This document shows, in pieces, positions 1-6,900 of a stretch of 8,127 nucleotides of DNA; the stretch's first letter is position 1; each line of letters begins with the position of its first letter. Below the pieces are notes generated by a model. It worked only from the letters and a program-made list of their open reading frames with translations. It did no database searches and had not been told where the DNA came from. Position numbers and translations under genes: made by a program. Source of the DNA: Bryobacterales bacterium (GTDB lineage Bacteria > Acidobacteriota > Terriglobia > Bryobacterales > Bryobacteraceae); NCBI GenBank assembly GCA_003142355.1, contig PLMF01000171.1:1-8127 (forward strand), read 5' to 3'.

Positions 1-263
1 GCCGCTCCGTGGTCGCGCACCACCGGCCAGATATTGGAACCGAGCACGACCAAGGCGAGTCTCCGGCCCACCAGATTCTGCTGGTACCTGATGTTTTGAT
101 CGGATGTAACCATCACGTCGAACCCCGACGCTTCCGCCGCCTCGAGAAGTTCGCCATTTTCCATCTGCGAATGCCACCGCATCTCAACGAAAGTGCGCAC
201 CTCATGTTCGGACAGGAAGCGCCGCACACCGACAGGGACGTTCTTGTCAAATACGATGCGCAA
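1..263 (-). CDS. DUF5615 family PIN-like protein (predicted toxin/nuclease), 3' end cut by the window edge
   Basis: Reading the minus strand from a TTG at 261-263 gives 87 residues that run off the left edge. The start MRIVFDKNVP, the middle ASGFDVMVTSDQNIRYQQNL and the end VVLGSNIWPVVRDHGA match the pattern of DUF5615 proteins, which have a PIN-like nuclease fold and are usually about 110-120 residues long, so roughly three quarters is visible. Acidic residues fitting a PIN-like site are Asp6, Glu38 and Asp55. TTG is the only usable start: the frame is closed by TGA nine codons upstream and has no ATG or GTG in between. The start lies 17 bases inside the upstream DUF433 gene, so translation is probably coupled. 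DUF433/DUF5615 pairs are predicted toxin-antitoxin modules in which this member is the likely RNase; that role is family knowledge, not shown here. Confidence 0.85.
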   Translation of the reverse strand, partial: MRIVFDKNVPVGVRRFLSEHEVRTFVEMRWHSQMENGELLEAAEASGFDVMVTSDQNIRYQQNLVGRRLALVVLGSNIWPVVRDHGA

Positions 264-483
264 TGCGGTGACTCTTGGCGTAGGTCAAAATCGCCTCGAT
301 ACGATCCGGCGGAACCTCAAACTGTTCCACGATTTCGGCGACGCTCACGCCATAGTCGAAGTTATCGACAATCGCGCTCGCCGGCATCCGCGTGCCGAGC
401 AGCACAGGAGCGCCGCTGTGCACTCCGGGCTTGACTTCGACGAGCGGACATTCCGACCAGTCGATTTGTTCTTTCGTAGCCGT
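247..483 (-). CDS. DUF433 domain protein (predicted antitoxin) with an ACG in place of the start codon
   Basis: The minus-strand frame encodes 78 residues. The core VEVKPGVHSGAPVLLGTRMP, then a stretch with NFDYGVSVAEIVEQFEVPPD and RIEAILTYAKSH, is the full DUF433 pattern, a small helix-turn-helix-like domain usually encoded just before a DUF5615 gene, as here. The expected opening (M)ATKEQIDW is present, but its first codon, at 481-483, is ACG. A GGGAGG Shine-Dalgarno at 491-496 stands 7 bases before it, the right distance for that codon. No ATG, GTG or TTG lies between the upstream in-frame stop (TAG) and the domain core; the first is a GTG at residue 21, inside the domain. Either ACG serves as a weak start or the gene has lost its ATG and is decaying. 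The rest of the frame is intact, so loss would be recent. The predicted role is antitoxin and DNA-binding autoregulator of the downstream DUF5615 gene. Confidence 0.75.
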   Translation of the reverse strand, partial: TATKEQIDWSECPLVEVKPGVHSGAPVLLGTRMPASAIVDNFDYGVSVAEIVEQFEVPPDRIEAILTYAKSHRIAHRI

Positions 484-490
484 TGGCGGA

Positions 491-496
491 CCTCCC
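491..496 (-). promoter_or_regulatory. Shine-Dalgarno sequence placing the DUF433 start at ACG
   Basis: GGGAGG on the minus strand, 7 bases upstream of the ACG at 481-483. It is the strongest ribosome-binding match in the left part of the window and fixes the initiation point, although the codon there is not a normal start. Confidence 0.6.
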
Positions 497-774
497 TGCC
501 ACTATGATTTCATGTTTTTGCCTAGAAGGCCAGCGACGCCGTAGCCCGGCTCCGGGGGGTTGCCTGATCCCCTCGTGTTTCTTCGCTGCGAAGCCGCGCC
601 CCGATTACCTGCGAGGTTCGCCTCTCTCAAAGGGTACTCGGGACACACCGCGAGCGGCTAAGATCTTCGCCCGCCGCCGAAGGCAGGCCGCCAAGGGGAA
701 ACGGTTGCCCGTTTGTGTAGAGCGCCAGCCCTTCTTGTTGCAAAGAGTCGTGCAGGGAATTACCATAATCTGCC
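497..774. other. Spacer between divergent gene sets, no convincing gene
   Basis: This separates the minus-strand DUF433 pair from the plus-strand three-gene unit and should hold the promoters of both. Short inverted repeats are visible: CTTCG/CGAAG around CTG at 581-593, and a G-run at about 555-559 facing CCCC at 568-571. Neither is followed by a clear T-run. Open frames exist on both strands but lack a Shine-Dalgarno and a recognisable family. No tRNA or known ncRNA was recognised. Confidence 0.4.
738..766 (+). promoter_or_regulatory. Possible sigma-70 type promoter of the three-gene unit
   Basis: TTGCAA at 738-743 and TACCAT at 761-766 each match 4 of 6 consensus positions and are 17 bases apart. 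Transcription would begin at about 773-775, at or next to the ATG at 775, so the first gene would be read from an almost leaderless mRNA. This fits the lack of a well-placed Shine-Dalgarno before 775. The match is weak and could be chance. Confidence 0.25.
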
Positions 775-1002
775 ATGCCAGTCATTGACCCGGACTCGAT
801 TTTCAGGAAGCTCGCAGGTGATCGGGCACGCATGGAAGCGCTCGGCGTAACAGAACAGGAGATGGTGAAGTTCTATAACAGGTGCGGCTCCGGAGGGCAG
901 GATTTTGATCAGGCGATTGCCGAACTCAACGCCCGATTTCAGTTCAGCGGCGCTGATGCCGCGTTCGTAGCTAAGGTCCTAGGAGATTGCGGTCCGTTTT
1001 GA
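775..1002 (+). CDS. Unrecognised small protein, first gene of a three-gene unit
   Basis: This encodes 75 residues that I do not recognise. The protein looks soluble and mostly helical, with no signal peptide or membrane segment. The first half is charged (DRARMEALGVTEQEMVKFYN), a Gly-rich turn (CGSGGQDF) follows, and a second helical part contains AIAELNARFQFSGADAAFVA. There are two cysteines, at residues 37 and 72. The ATG at 775 is the first in frame but has no good Shine-Dalgarno: AGGGA at 754-758 is 16 bases away. An alternative ATG at 832 (MEALGVTEQ) has AGGTG 11 bases upstream and would give 56 residues. The next gene begins 15 bases after the stop, on the same strand. Codon use is lower in GC than the cell-envelope genes to the right, which suggests accessory origin. 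It is real with moderate confidence, mainly because of the tight arrangement. Confidence 0.6.
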   Translation: MPVIDPDSIFRKLAGDRARMEALGVTEQEMVKFYNRCGSGGQDFDQAIAELNARFQFSGADAAFVAKVLGDCGPF

Positions 1003-1017
1003 TTTGAACGGTTAACG

Positions 1018-1353
1018 ATGAACGCCGACCAAAAACGTGTGGTGGCTCTTGCATTGCAGTACATCCGCGAGACGAAACCGGACGCCTATGGGGACGGACC
1101 GGCAGATTCTTGGACTGATGCGGACTGGGATCTTTGGCAAAGGGCTAACCCATTGCAGCGCGAAATGACCGAAGTCTCACGTCAGATTCTCCGAGGCGAA
1201 GTGGAGATGGGTGAGTACGCCCACAAGCTATTGGATGGTGACACGCCCTACAGTGTGATGAAGGGAGCTTGGGCCATCATCGAAGACGCGATTTACAGGC
1301 GGGGGTTCTTCGCGTCGCGACCCGCGAAAATGTGGAGGGCAATCTGTGGATGA
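1018..1353 (+). CDS. Unrecognised 111-residue acidic protein, second gene of the unit
   Basis: I do not recognise this protein. It begins with a helix (NADQKRVVALALQYIRET), has an acidic Trp-rich section at about residues 25-43 (DGPADSWTDADWDLWQRANP), and continues with helical segments containing MTEVSRQILRGEVEMGEYAH and SVMKGAWAIIEDAIYRRG. The end is basic (ASRPAKMWRAICG). It has no signal peptide, no transmembrane segment and no catalytic motif I can name, so it is most likely cytoplasmic. The start ATG at 1018 lies 15 bases after the previous stop and has no clear Shine-Dalgarno, so translation may depend on the gene before. Its last 8 bases overlap the start of the third gene. Small, acidic, Trp-rich helical proteins in gene pairs are sometimes immunity or antitoxin proteins; that is only a guess from composition. 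Confidence 0.65.
   Translation: MNADQKRVVALALQYIRETKPDAYGDGPADSWTDADWDLWQRANPLQREMTEVSRQILRGEVEMGEYAHKLLDGDTPYSVMKGAWAIIEDAIYRRGFFASRPAKMWRAICG
1334..1339 (+). promoter_or_regulatory. Shine-Dalgarno inside the second gene, fixing a GTG start at 1346
   Basis: GGAGGG lies 6 bases before the GTG at 1346-1348. It decides the start of the third gene, because the ATG at 1350 is out of frame and meets a stop at once. Confidence 0.6.
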
Positions 1354-1615
1354 ATTGAAAGTAAGCTTGGGCGCTCAGATGCTCATCTTCGACCTCGGCA
1401 ATCACTGCGCAGCGCAGCGACATAGCGGCGGCGTCCCCTGTATAGTTATGCCGAGGCTCGGCGATCCGAAACCTAGGACGTCTGGGCAAATCGCCGACGT
1501 CTTTGTGCAGGAACTACTGAACAATGGCCTGATTGAGGAGAAAGCCAACGGCGCATGCGCGCTCACTCCCAGCGGCAGGGAGTACTACGAAAAGCGTCTC
1601 AAGAATCGAAACTGA
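1346..1615 (+). CDS. Small protein with a winged-helix-like C-terminus, third gene of the unit
   Basis: This encodes 89 residues from a GTG with a well-placed GGAGGG. The C-terminal half, about residues 45-85, reads like a winged helix: one helix (TSGQIADVFVQELLNNGLIE), then a short beta-hairpin-like stretch (EKANGACALTPSG) and a last basic helix (REYYEKRLKNRN). The phrase LTPSGREYYEK is the kind seen at the end of the wing in PadR/MarR-like and related small DNA-binding domains. The first half (residues 1-44) contains Cys21, Cys32 and Cys71 scattered without a metal-binding pattern, and I cannot assign it. It may be a regulator of the unit or an adaptor using the same fold. It overlaps the second gene by 8 bases, so the two are probably made together. 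It ends 61 bases before the convergent Phd antitoxin gene. Confidence 0.65.
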   Translation: MDELKVSLGAQMLIFDLGNHCAAQRHSGGVPCIVMPRLGDPKPRTSGQIADVFVQELLNNGLIEEKANGACALTPSGREYYEKRLKNRN

Positions 1616-1656
1616 CCCACTACCCGATCCCCCGCCCTGCTCCGTCGCCTGAAGAC

Positions 1657-1672
1657 GCCGCAATCTGGCGGC
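1657..1672. other. Short hairpin between convergent genes
   Basis: GCCGC at 1657-1661 pairs with GCGGC at 1668-1672 across a 6-base loop, in the 61-base gap between convergent stops at 1615 and 1677. It could slow polymerases from both sides, but there is no T-run on either strand, so it is not a standard intrinsic terminator. Confidence 0.25.
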
Positions 1673-1676
1673 ACGC

Positions 1677-1880
1677 TCACCAGACACCGGTGGATAGCAG
1701 ATTGCCCTTGATCTTCAGATTCCCCTTCATGCTTCCAATCAGGGCAGCACAGCCGGAGCCTACCGGAATCACCTTAGCCACGGGCTTGCCGCGTTTCGTG
1801 ATCACGATGCCCTCCGCGCCGAGGTCATCCAGCAAGCTCAGGCACTGTTCCCTGAATTTCGAAGCGCTGATCCGCCGCAT
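1677..1880 (-). CDS. Phd/YefM-type antitoxin without an adjacent toxin gene
   Basis: This encodes 67 residues. The start MRRISASKFREQCLSLLDDL, the strand-turn-strand IVITKRGKPVAKVIPV and the tail AALIGSMKGNLKIKGNLLST are typical of Phd/YefM antitoxins that accompany VapC-like PIN toxins. The N-terminal part is the DNA-binding, autorepressing fold, and the tail normally binds the toxin. Relatives usually continue a few residues after the STG motif; this one stops almost at once (STGVW). I chose the ATG at 1878-1880, preceded by AGTGGA; a GTG three codons upstream at 1887-1889 is also possible and lies 1 base after the stop of the epimerase gene. No PIN or RelE-like frame follows: the next 61 bases are non-coding and then comes the end of a gene on the other strand. 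It looks like an orphan antitoxin, probably co-transcribed with the muropeptide genes. Confidence 0.8.
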   Translation of the reverse strand: MRRISASKFREQCLSLLDDLGAEGIVITKRGKPVAKVIPVGSGCAALIGSMKGNLKIKGNLLSTGVW

Positions 1881-1890
1881 CGTATCCACT

Positions 1891-2979
1891 TCACGCCGCC
1901 GTCAGCCCCAACCCCGCCCGCCCCGGCAGCACCAGCTTCCCCTTCTCCACCACCACCCCCCGGAACGGGTCGTTCGAGATGAGCAGGTTGCCGTCGAGAT
2001 CGGCGTAATCCACCAGCGGCGATAGCTGCGCCGCGGCAGTCACCGAGACCGAACTCGATACCATGCAGCCCAGCATCGTCTTCATGCCCAGCGCCTTGGC
2101 GATCTGAATCATGCGGTAGGCCTCCAACATGCCGCCGCTTTTATCCAGCTTCACGTTCACGCCGTCGAAGGCATCCTTCAGCTTGGGAATGTCGGAGGCC
2201 CGCTGGCAGGCTTCGTCGGCGATGATCGGGATGTGCACGCGCGCGCGCACCCAGCGCGTCTCTTCGATCATCTCCGCCGGCAGCGGCTGCTCAATGAATT
2301 CGACGCCCATCTTCTCCAGCCAGTTGATCTTGCGGACGGCCTCTTCCTTGTCCTTCCAGCCCTCGTTGGCATCCACGCGCAACGGCTTCTTGGTTACGCT
2401 GCGCACCGCCTCAATCGTCGGCTCGTCGGTGGCCAGGCCCACCTTCACTTTCAGGACCGGGAAATCGGCGGCTTCCCGGGTCTTTTGTTTGGTGATTTCG
2501 GGCGTGTCGATGCCGATCGAAAACGTGGTCAGCGGCGTGTCCTTGGGGTCGAGTCCGAAATAGGTGTAGAGCGGGATGCCGAGCTTTTGTCCCACCCAGT
2601 CCATGAGCGCGAGATCGATGGCCGCTTTGCCCGCCCATTCGCCCGGCACGCGCCGGAAAACCTCCGCCATCACCTTGGCGAACTGCATGGGGTTGGCCGA
2701 AAGCAGCAGGGCGCGCACGGATTCCACCGCCTTGCGCGCGCTTTCCGCATCCTCGTGGTAGCGCACGATGGGAGCGCCTTCCCCATGCCCCGTGATCCCG
2801 TCGCGCACGTAGGCCACGTGCAGCGTCTCGCGGTACTGGCTCGACGACATGGTGGTGGTCCAGATGTGCTGCAAGTTCAGGCGCACAATCTTGGTCTCGA
2901 TGCTCGAGCCCGGCGGCGCCGCCAGCACCGGCGCAACCGGCGCCACCGCCGCCGTCCTCAGGAAGTTCCTTCGGTTCAT
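1891..2979 (-). CDS. Dipeptide (L-Ala-D/L-Glu type) epimerase, enolase superfamily, with a Tat-like signal peptide
   Basis: This encodes 362 residues. Enolase-superfamily landmarks appear in order: the KxK pair Lys177/Lys179 (LKVKVG), metal ligands Asp203 (RVDANEGW), Glu230 (FIEQPLP) and Asp255 (IIADEAC), the opposite base Lys277 (VNVKLDKSGG), and a DxD motif at Asp327/Asp329 (YADLDGNLLIS). In dipeptide epimerases such as Bacillus YkfB the DxD holds the substrate's amino group, which supports this subgroup over muconate or mandelate enzymes. The likely reaction is interconversion of L-Ala-D-Glu and L-Ala-L-Glu from murein peptides; the exact dipeptide cannot be read. The N-terminus (NRRNFLRTAAVAPVAPVLAA) is a twin-arginine signal, unlike the cytoplasmic model enzymes. 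The start ATG overlaps the peptidase stop as ATGA and has GGAGGG at 2984-2989. The frame is open upstream to 3393, but that part is the shadow of the peptidase gene. Confidence 0.9.
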   Translation of the reverse strand: MNRRNFLRTAAVAPVAPVLAAPPGSSIETKIVRLNLQHIWTTTMSSSQYRETLHVAYVRDGITGHGEGAPIVRYHEDAESARKAVESVRALLLSANPMQFAKVMAEVFRRVPGEWAGKAAIDLALMDWVGQKLGIPLYTYFGLDPKDTPLTTFSIGIDTPEITKQKTREAADFPVLKVKVGLATDEPTIEAVRSVTKKPLRVDANEGWKDKEEAVRKINWLEKMGVEFIEQPLPAEMIEETRWVRARVHIPIIADEACQRASDIPKLKDAFDGVNVKLDKSGGMLEAYRMIQIAKALGMKTMLGCMVSSSVSVTAAAQLSPLVDYADLDGNLLISNDPFRGVVVEKGKLVLPGRAGLGLTAA

Positions 2980-3809
2980 TTCACCCTCCGCATCGCCACC
3001 AGCAGCCGCGACCAGTGGGCGTCGTTCAAATCGTCGATCTGCACCACGGGCGTCTGCCAGGTGGTGGCGTCGATGAACTTGCCGTCGCCCAAATACACGC
3101 CGGTGTGCGTGATCTTCTTCGCCGAGCCGCCGAAATACAGCAGGTCCCCCGGTTTCAAATCGTTGCGCTCGACGAGCGCCCCGCCGCTCCAGTCGGCCTG
3201 CGGCTGGGCGTCGCGCGGCATCGGAATTCCGCGTCGCCGCACCAGCATCTGCGCAAACCCCGAGCAATCGTAGCCGAAGCTCGAAGTTCCGCCCCATGTA
3301 TACGGCAGTCCCAGAAAGCGCTTGCTGAACTCGAGCATCTCGGGGATGCCGAGCGGTTTCGCGTCGAAGGCGACGTCGCCAGCCTGCACCCAACCCGAGC
3401 GGTCGTCGGGCAGCCGGACCTGAAGCCAGCGCGCCTGGTCGGGCGGCTCCGCCACCACTTCGAGCCTGCTCTCGAACGGCACGGTGAGGAGCGGCGCATG
3501 GGCCGTCACACTTCGCTCGCGATAGATGTGCGCGAACAGGCTCGCCACTTCGGCCACGCGCCCGCCGGCGGCGTAGGCCTTTCCCGGCAGCAGCGCGCCG
3601 AGCGGCGTCCAGCCGGTGTAATCGTCCGCCGTGCGTATGCGCGCCCAGCCCCCCTGCCGCTCCACCAGCCCCACGTTCGAGCCGTAGATCGCCTGCGAGA
3701 CCACGTCGGCGTCTTCGCTCGGCTTCGAGTACATATTGGCCACCGGTGAGAGCACCACCGCATTAGGCAAAGCTGCCGCGAATAGGGCCATGATCGCAAT
3801 TCCAGGCAT
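2976..3809 (-). CDS. SH3b-NlpC/P60 peptidase, YkfC-like gamma-D-glutamyl endopeptidase
   Basis: This encodes 277 residues. Two bacterial SH3-like domains lie at about 20-75 and 85-148 (ending GWTPLGALL and GWVQAGDVAF), followed by an NlpC/P60 domain at about 155-277. Catalytic Cys182 is in YDCSGF and His235 in ITHTGVYLGD. The third position of the usual Cys-His-His triad, 12 residues after the His, is Asp247 (GKFIDA instead of the common FIHA). By family it cuts between gamma-D-Glu and the diamino acid in murein peptides, releasing L-Ala-D-Glu for the epimerase encoded next. The pairing matches ykfC/ykfB, and the ATGA overlap indicates coupling. The N-terminus (IAIMALFAAALPNAVV) is hydrophobic and could be a signal peptide, although it lacks the usual positive charges. 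The start ATG has AGAGA-like bases upstream, and no better start codon is in frame. Activity with Asp247 is likely but unproven. Confidence 0.88.
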   Translation of the reverse strand: MPGIAIMALFAAALPNAVVLSPVANMYSKPSEDADVVSQAIYGSNVGLVERQGGWARIRTADDYTGWTPLGALLPGKAYAAGGRVAEVASLFAHIYRERSVTAHAPLLTVPFESRLEVVAEPPDQARWLQVRLPDDRSGWVQAGDVAFDAKPLGIPEMLEFSKRFLGLPYTWGGTSSFGYDCSGFAQMLVRRRGIPMPRDAQPQADWSGGALVERNDLKPGDLLYFGGSAKKITHTGVYLGDGKFIDATTWQTPVVQIDDLNDAHWSRLLVAMRRVK

Positions 3810-3847
3810 AGGGCTTCTCTCAGCGTACCGCAGCCGTGGGCTGGGGC

Positions 3848-3880
3848 GCCGCGCTCGCGCGGCAGCAAGACGAGCGCGGC
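3848..3880. promoter_or_regulatory. Perfect 10-bp inverted repeat in a divergent promoter region
   Basis: GCCGCGCTCG at 3848-3857 is exactly matched by CGAGCGCGGC at 3871-3880, with 13 bases between. A competing hairpin also exists: GCCGCG at 3848-3853 with CGCGGC at 3858-3863 around a CTCG loop. The element sits in the 131-base gap between the start of the NlpC/P60 gene and the start of the S53 protease gene. It may be an operator for a dimeric regulator or an RNA hairpin in either leader. No convincing -35/-10 pair was found here. Confidence 0.4.
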
Positions 3881-3940
3881 TGGCGCCACAATCGACAACA
3901 GTTTCCTTTCAAATTGGCCGATGATGTAAAGAGCCACCTT

Positions 3941-6900
3941 ATGCAATGGTCTAAGTGCTATAAGCTCGTATCGATCTTCATCCTTTCACTCGGTTTCGCG
4001 GGTGCCGCCGCGCCGGACCGTATCACGCGTCCTGTCAATGTCAACCAGATCAGGGCCCTGAGTGGTCATGCGCGGAGCCTGGCTCAGCCGCAATTCGATC
4101 GGGGCCCGGTCGATCCCGCCCTGCGCATGGACTACATGATGCTGGTGGTCCAGCCTTCGCCGGCGCAGCAGGCGGAACTCGACCTTTTGTTGGCCGGCCA
4201 GCAGAATCCCTCCTCGCCCCTTTATCGCCAGTGGCTCGCGCCGGAGGAGTTCGGCAATCGCTTCGGATTGAGCCCCGCCGATCACTCGAAAGTAGTCGCC
4301 TGGCTGACGTCCCAGGGCCTCGCCGTGAATGCGAGCGGCCGCGGCCGCAATTGGATCGCTTTCAGCGGTGACGCGGGCCAAGTGTCCCGAGCCCTGAAAA
4401 CGCCCATCGATCGCTTTCAGGTCGGCGGCGAAACCCATTACGCCAACACCATCGATCCGTCGGTGCCGGAAGCCCTGGCGGACGTGATCGGAGGGTTCAT
4501 CGGGCTCGACGACTTCCACCTCCAGCCGTTTGTCCGGCGGGTCTCGCCCGAATACAATTCGGGATCCTCTCACTATCTGGCGCCGGCGGACCTCGCCACC
4601 ATCTACGATGTCGGGCCGCTATACCGGGCCGGCATCGACGGCACTGGTCAGAGCATCGCCGTGGTGGGCGAATCCGCCGTTCCAATCACCGACATCCGCT
4701 CTTTCCGCACCCGCTTTGGCCTCCCCGCCAACGACCCCAAGATGGTTCTGTATGGCGGCGCCGACCCCGGCTACAATGGCGCCCAGATCGAAGGCGACCT
4801 CGACTTGGAATGGGCCGGCGCTGTCGCGCCCAACGCCACCATCTATTACGTCTACGGCTCCAGCGCCCTTACCGCTATCGCTGCCGCCGTAAGCCTGAAC
4901 GTCGCGCCTGTTATCACCGTCAGTTATGGAGGCTGCGAAATTGGCTGGCGGCTGAATTACTGGCGTACCATCGCGCAGCAGGCCAACGCCCAGGGGATCA
5001 CCATCCTGAACTCCTCCGGCGATTCCGGTGCCGCCGGGTGCGATCCGCAGGGAGACATGCCCTTCGCGGCGGCGGGCCGCATGGTCGATTTCCCGGCCGT
5101 CCTGCCGGAGATCACCGCGGTAGGAGGAACCCAATTCGTGGAAGGGACGGGCACTTACTGGGCGTCCGCTAATTCGTCGAATCTCGGCTCGGCCCTCTCT
5201 TATATTCCGGAAGCCTCCTGGAACGAGTCCAACTCGGCGGGACTGGGTTCGAGCGGCGGCGGCGCCAGCTCACTCTATGCCAAGCCCGTCTGGCAGAACG
5301 GACCCGGCGTGCCCAACGACAACGCGCGCGACGTGCCCGACATCTCGCTCAGCGCGGCCGGACACGATGCCTACTTGGTCATTGACAGCGGGTCCCTTGT
5401 CGCTGTCGGCGGCACGTCGGCATCGGCGCCCTCCATGGCCGGCATCCTGGCCCTCCTTAACCAATACCAGGTGAGCAAGGGGTTCCAGCAGAAGCCGGGC
5501 CTCGGAAACATCAACCCGCAACTGTACCGGCTGGCGCAGAGCGCGCCCTCCGCGTTTCACGACATCACCGCGGGCGACAACATCGTCAACTGCGCCCAGG
5601 GCAGCCCGGACTGCCTCACCGGTTCCTTCGGCTACCAGGCCGGGCCGGGCTACGACATGGCGACCGGCCTGGGATCGGTGGACGCCAACAACCTGGTCAC
5701 CCTGTGGAATACCGCGACCGGCGCCGTGACCGTTTCCCTTTGGGTGGATACTGCCCGGGCGACGCTCAACGACACCGTGGGTATGACTGCCACCGTCGCC
5801 GCGGCAACCGGCAGCGGCACGCCCACCGGCACGGTCGATTTCAGCGTCAACGGCATTAAGCTCGGATCGTCGTCGCTCCGCTCCATCGGCGGCCGGCAGG
5901 AGGCCGACCTCTTCTTCCCGGCCTATCGGTTGGGAGGCACCGGCACATTCACACTCTTGGCGCAATACTCCGGCGACGCCGCATTCAGCGGCGGGGGCAT
6001 CGCCAAAACCATCCAGGTCGTGGCTCCCTCGGGCGTGGCCGCCATCGTGCCTTCGGCCCCAGACACCGTGTGGCCGTCGCCTCCGGACGCGCAGGGGCTG
6101 AGCTGGCAGACCTCTTTGAGTTTGCGCGAGGCCGCGGGCGTCCCCGCCATCCTCACGGGCTTTACCATTGACGACACGCCGCAGCCGCTTTCGCAGTACT
6201 TCCCCTCGCCCGAGATCCCCGCGGCCGGCACCATCGGCGCCACCGTCGTCTTCCGCAATCTCGCCACCCCCGTGACGCGCACGTTCGGCTTCACCGGCGT
6301 GGACCCCGCCGGGCAAACGTGGTCTCGCCAAATCTCGGTGACCTATCTCGCGCTTCCGCCGGGCTCGTTTCCCGTCGTGTCGGCCACACCGCTCATCGTG
6401 GCCCGGAATCCGGACGCGGATCCCTCCTGCCAGTGGCCGGTGCAACTGAATGTCGATGAGGCGGGCGGTAATGCCGGCCTGGAAGAAACCGGTCTGGCGG
6501 TCGGCGGCGTGGATTTTACCAGCCAGATTCCAGCCATCTTTGGCACTGTGCGCCTCGCTTCGTGGGCCGGGCTGCAGGGCACGCTTTGCCTGGGCGGCGT
6601 CACCCCGCCCGCCACCGAAACCATCCAGATCGGAACCAGCGGGTACACCCAGGACATCATCGTTTCCCTCACCGGCCCAGCGGCGAATCCCACCACGCTC
6701 TCGGCCGCTCCGGCGAACATCACCATGGCCGCGGCCGGTGCCAGCCAGCCGGCGCAGGCCACCCTGGCCATCAACCTCTCCGACCAGACCGCGCCCTGGA
6801 CGGCGGCCGTCTATCCCGCCAACCGAACCACCGCCTGGCTGGGGGCTTCGCAGTTTTCCGGCACCGGGCCGGCGCAGATCGCCTTGACGGCATCCGGCGC

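Noticed and set aside
627..833. A 68-codon minus-strand frame (containing MADYGNSLHDSLQQEG) in the spacer before the three-gene unit
   Set aside because: Its composition looks somewhat protein-like, but there is no Shine-Dalgarno, third codon positions are not GC-biased, it overlaps the start of the plus-strand gene at 775, and no family is recognised.
2233..3273. A 346-codon open frame on the plus strand opposite the epimerase and peptidase genes
   Set aside because: It is rich in His and Arg, spans two recognised genes on the other strand and has no Shine-Dalgarno. It is a shadow.
2980..3393. An upstream extension of the epimerase frame by 138 codons
   Set aside because: The extension overlaps the NlpC/P60 gene in another frame and is Arg-rich nonsense. 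The Tat signal, Shine-Dalgarno and ATGA overlap all fix the start at 2979.
3836..3940. A longer protease start at the GTG at 3836
   Set aside because: It would put 35 charged residues before the signal peptide and cover the inverted repeat. The ATG at 3941 begins the signal peptide and has a usable Shine-Dalgarno.
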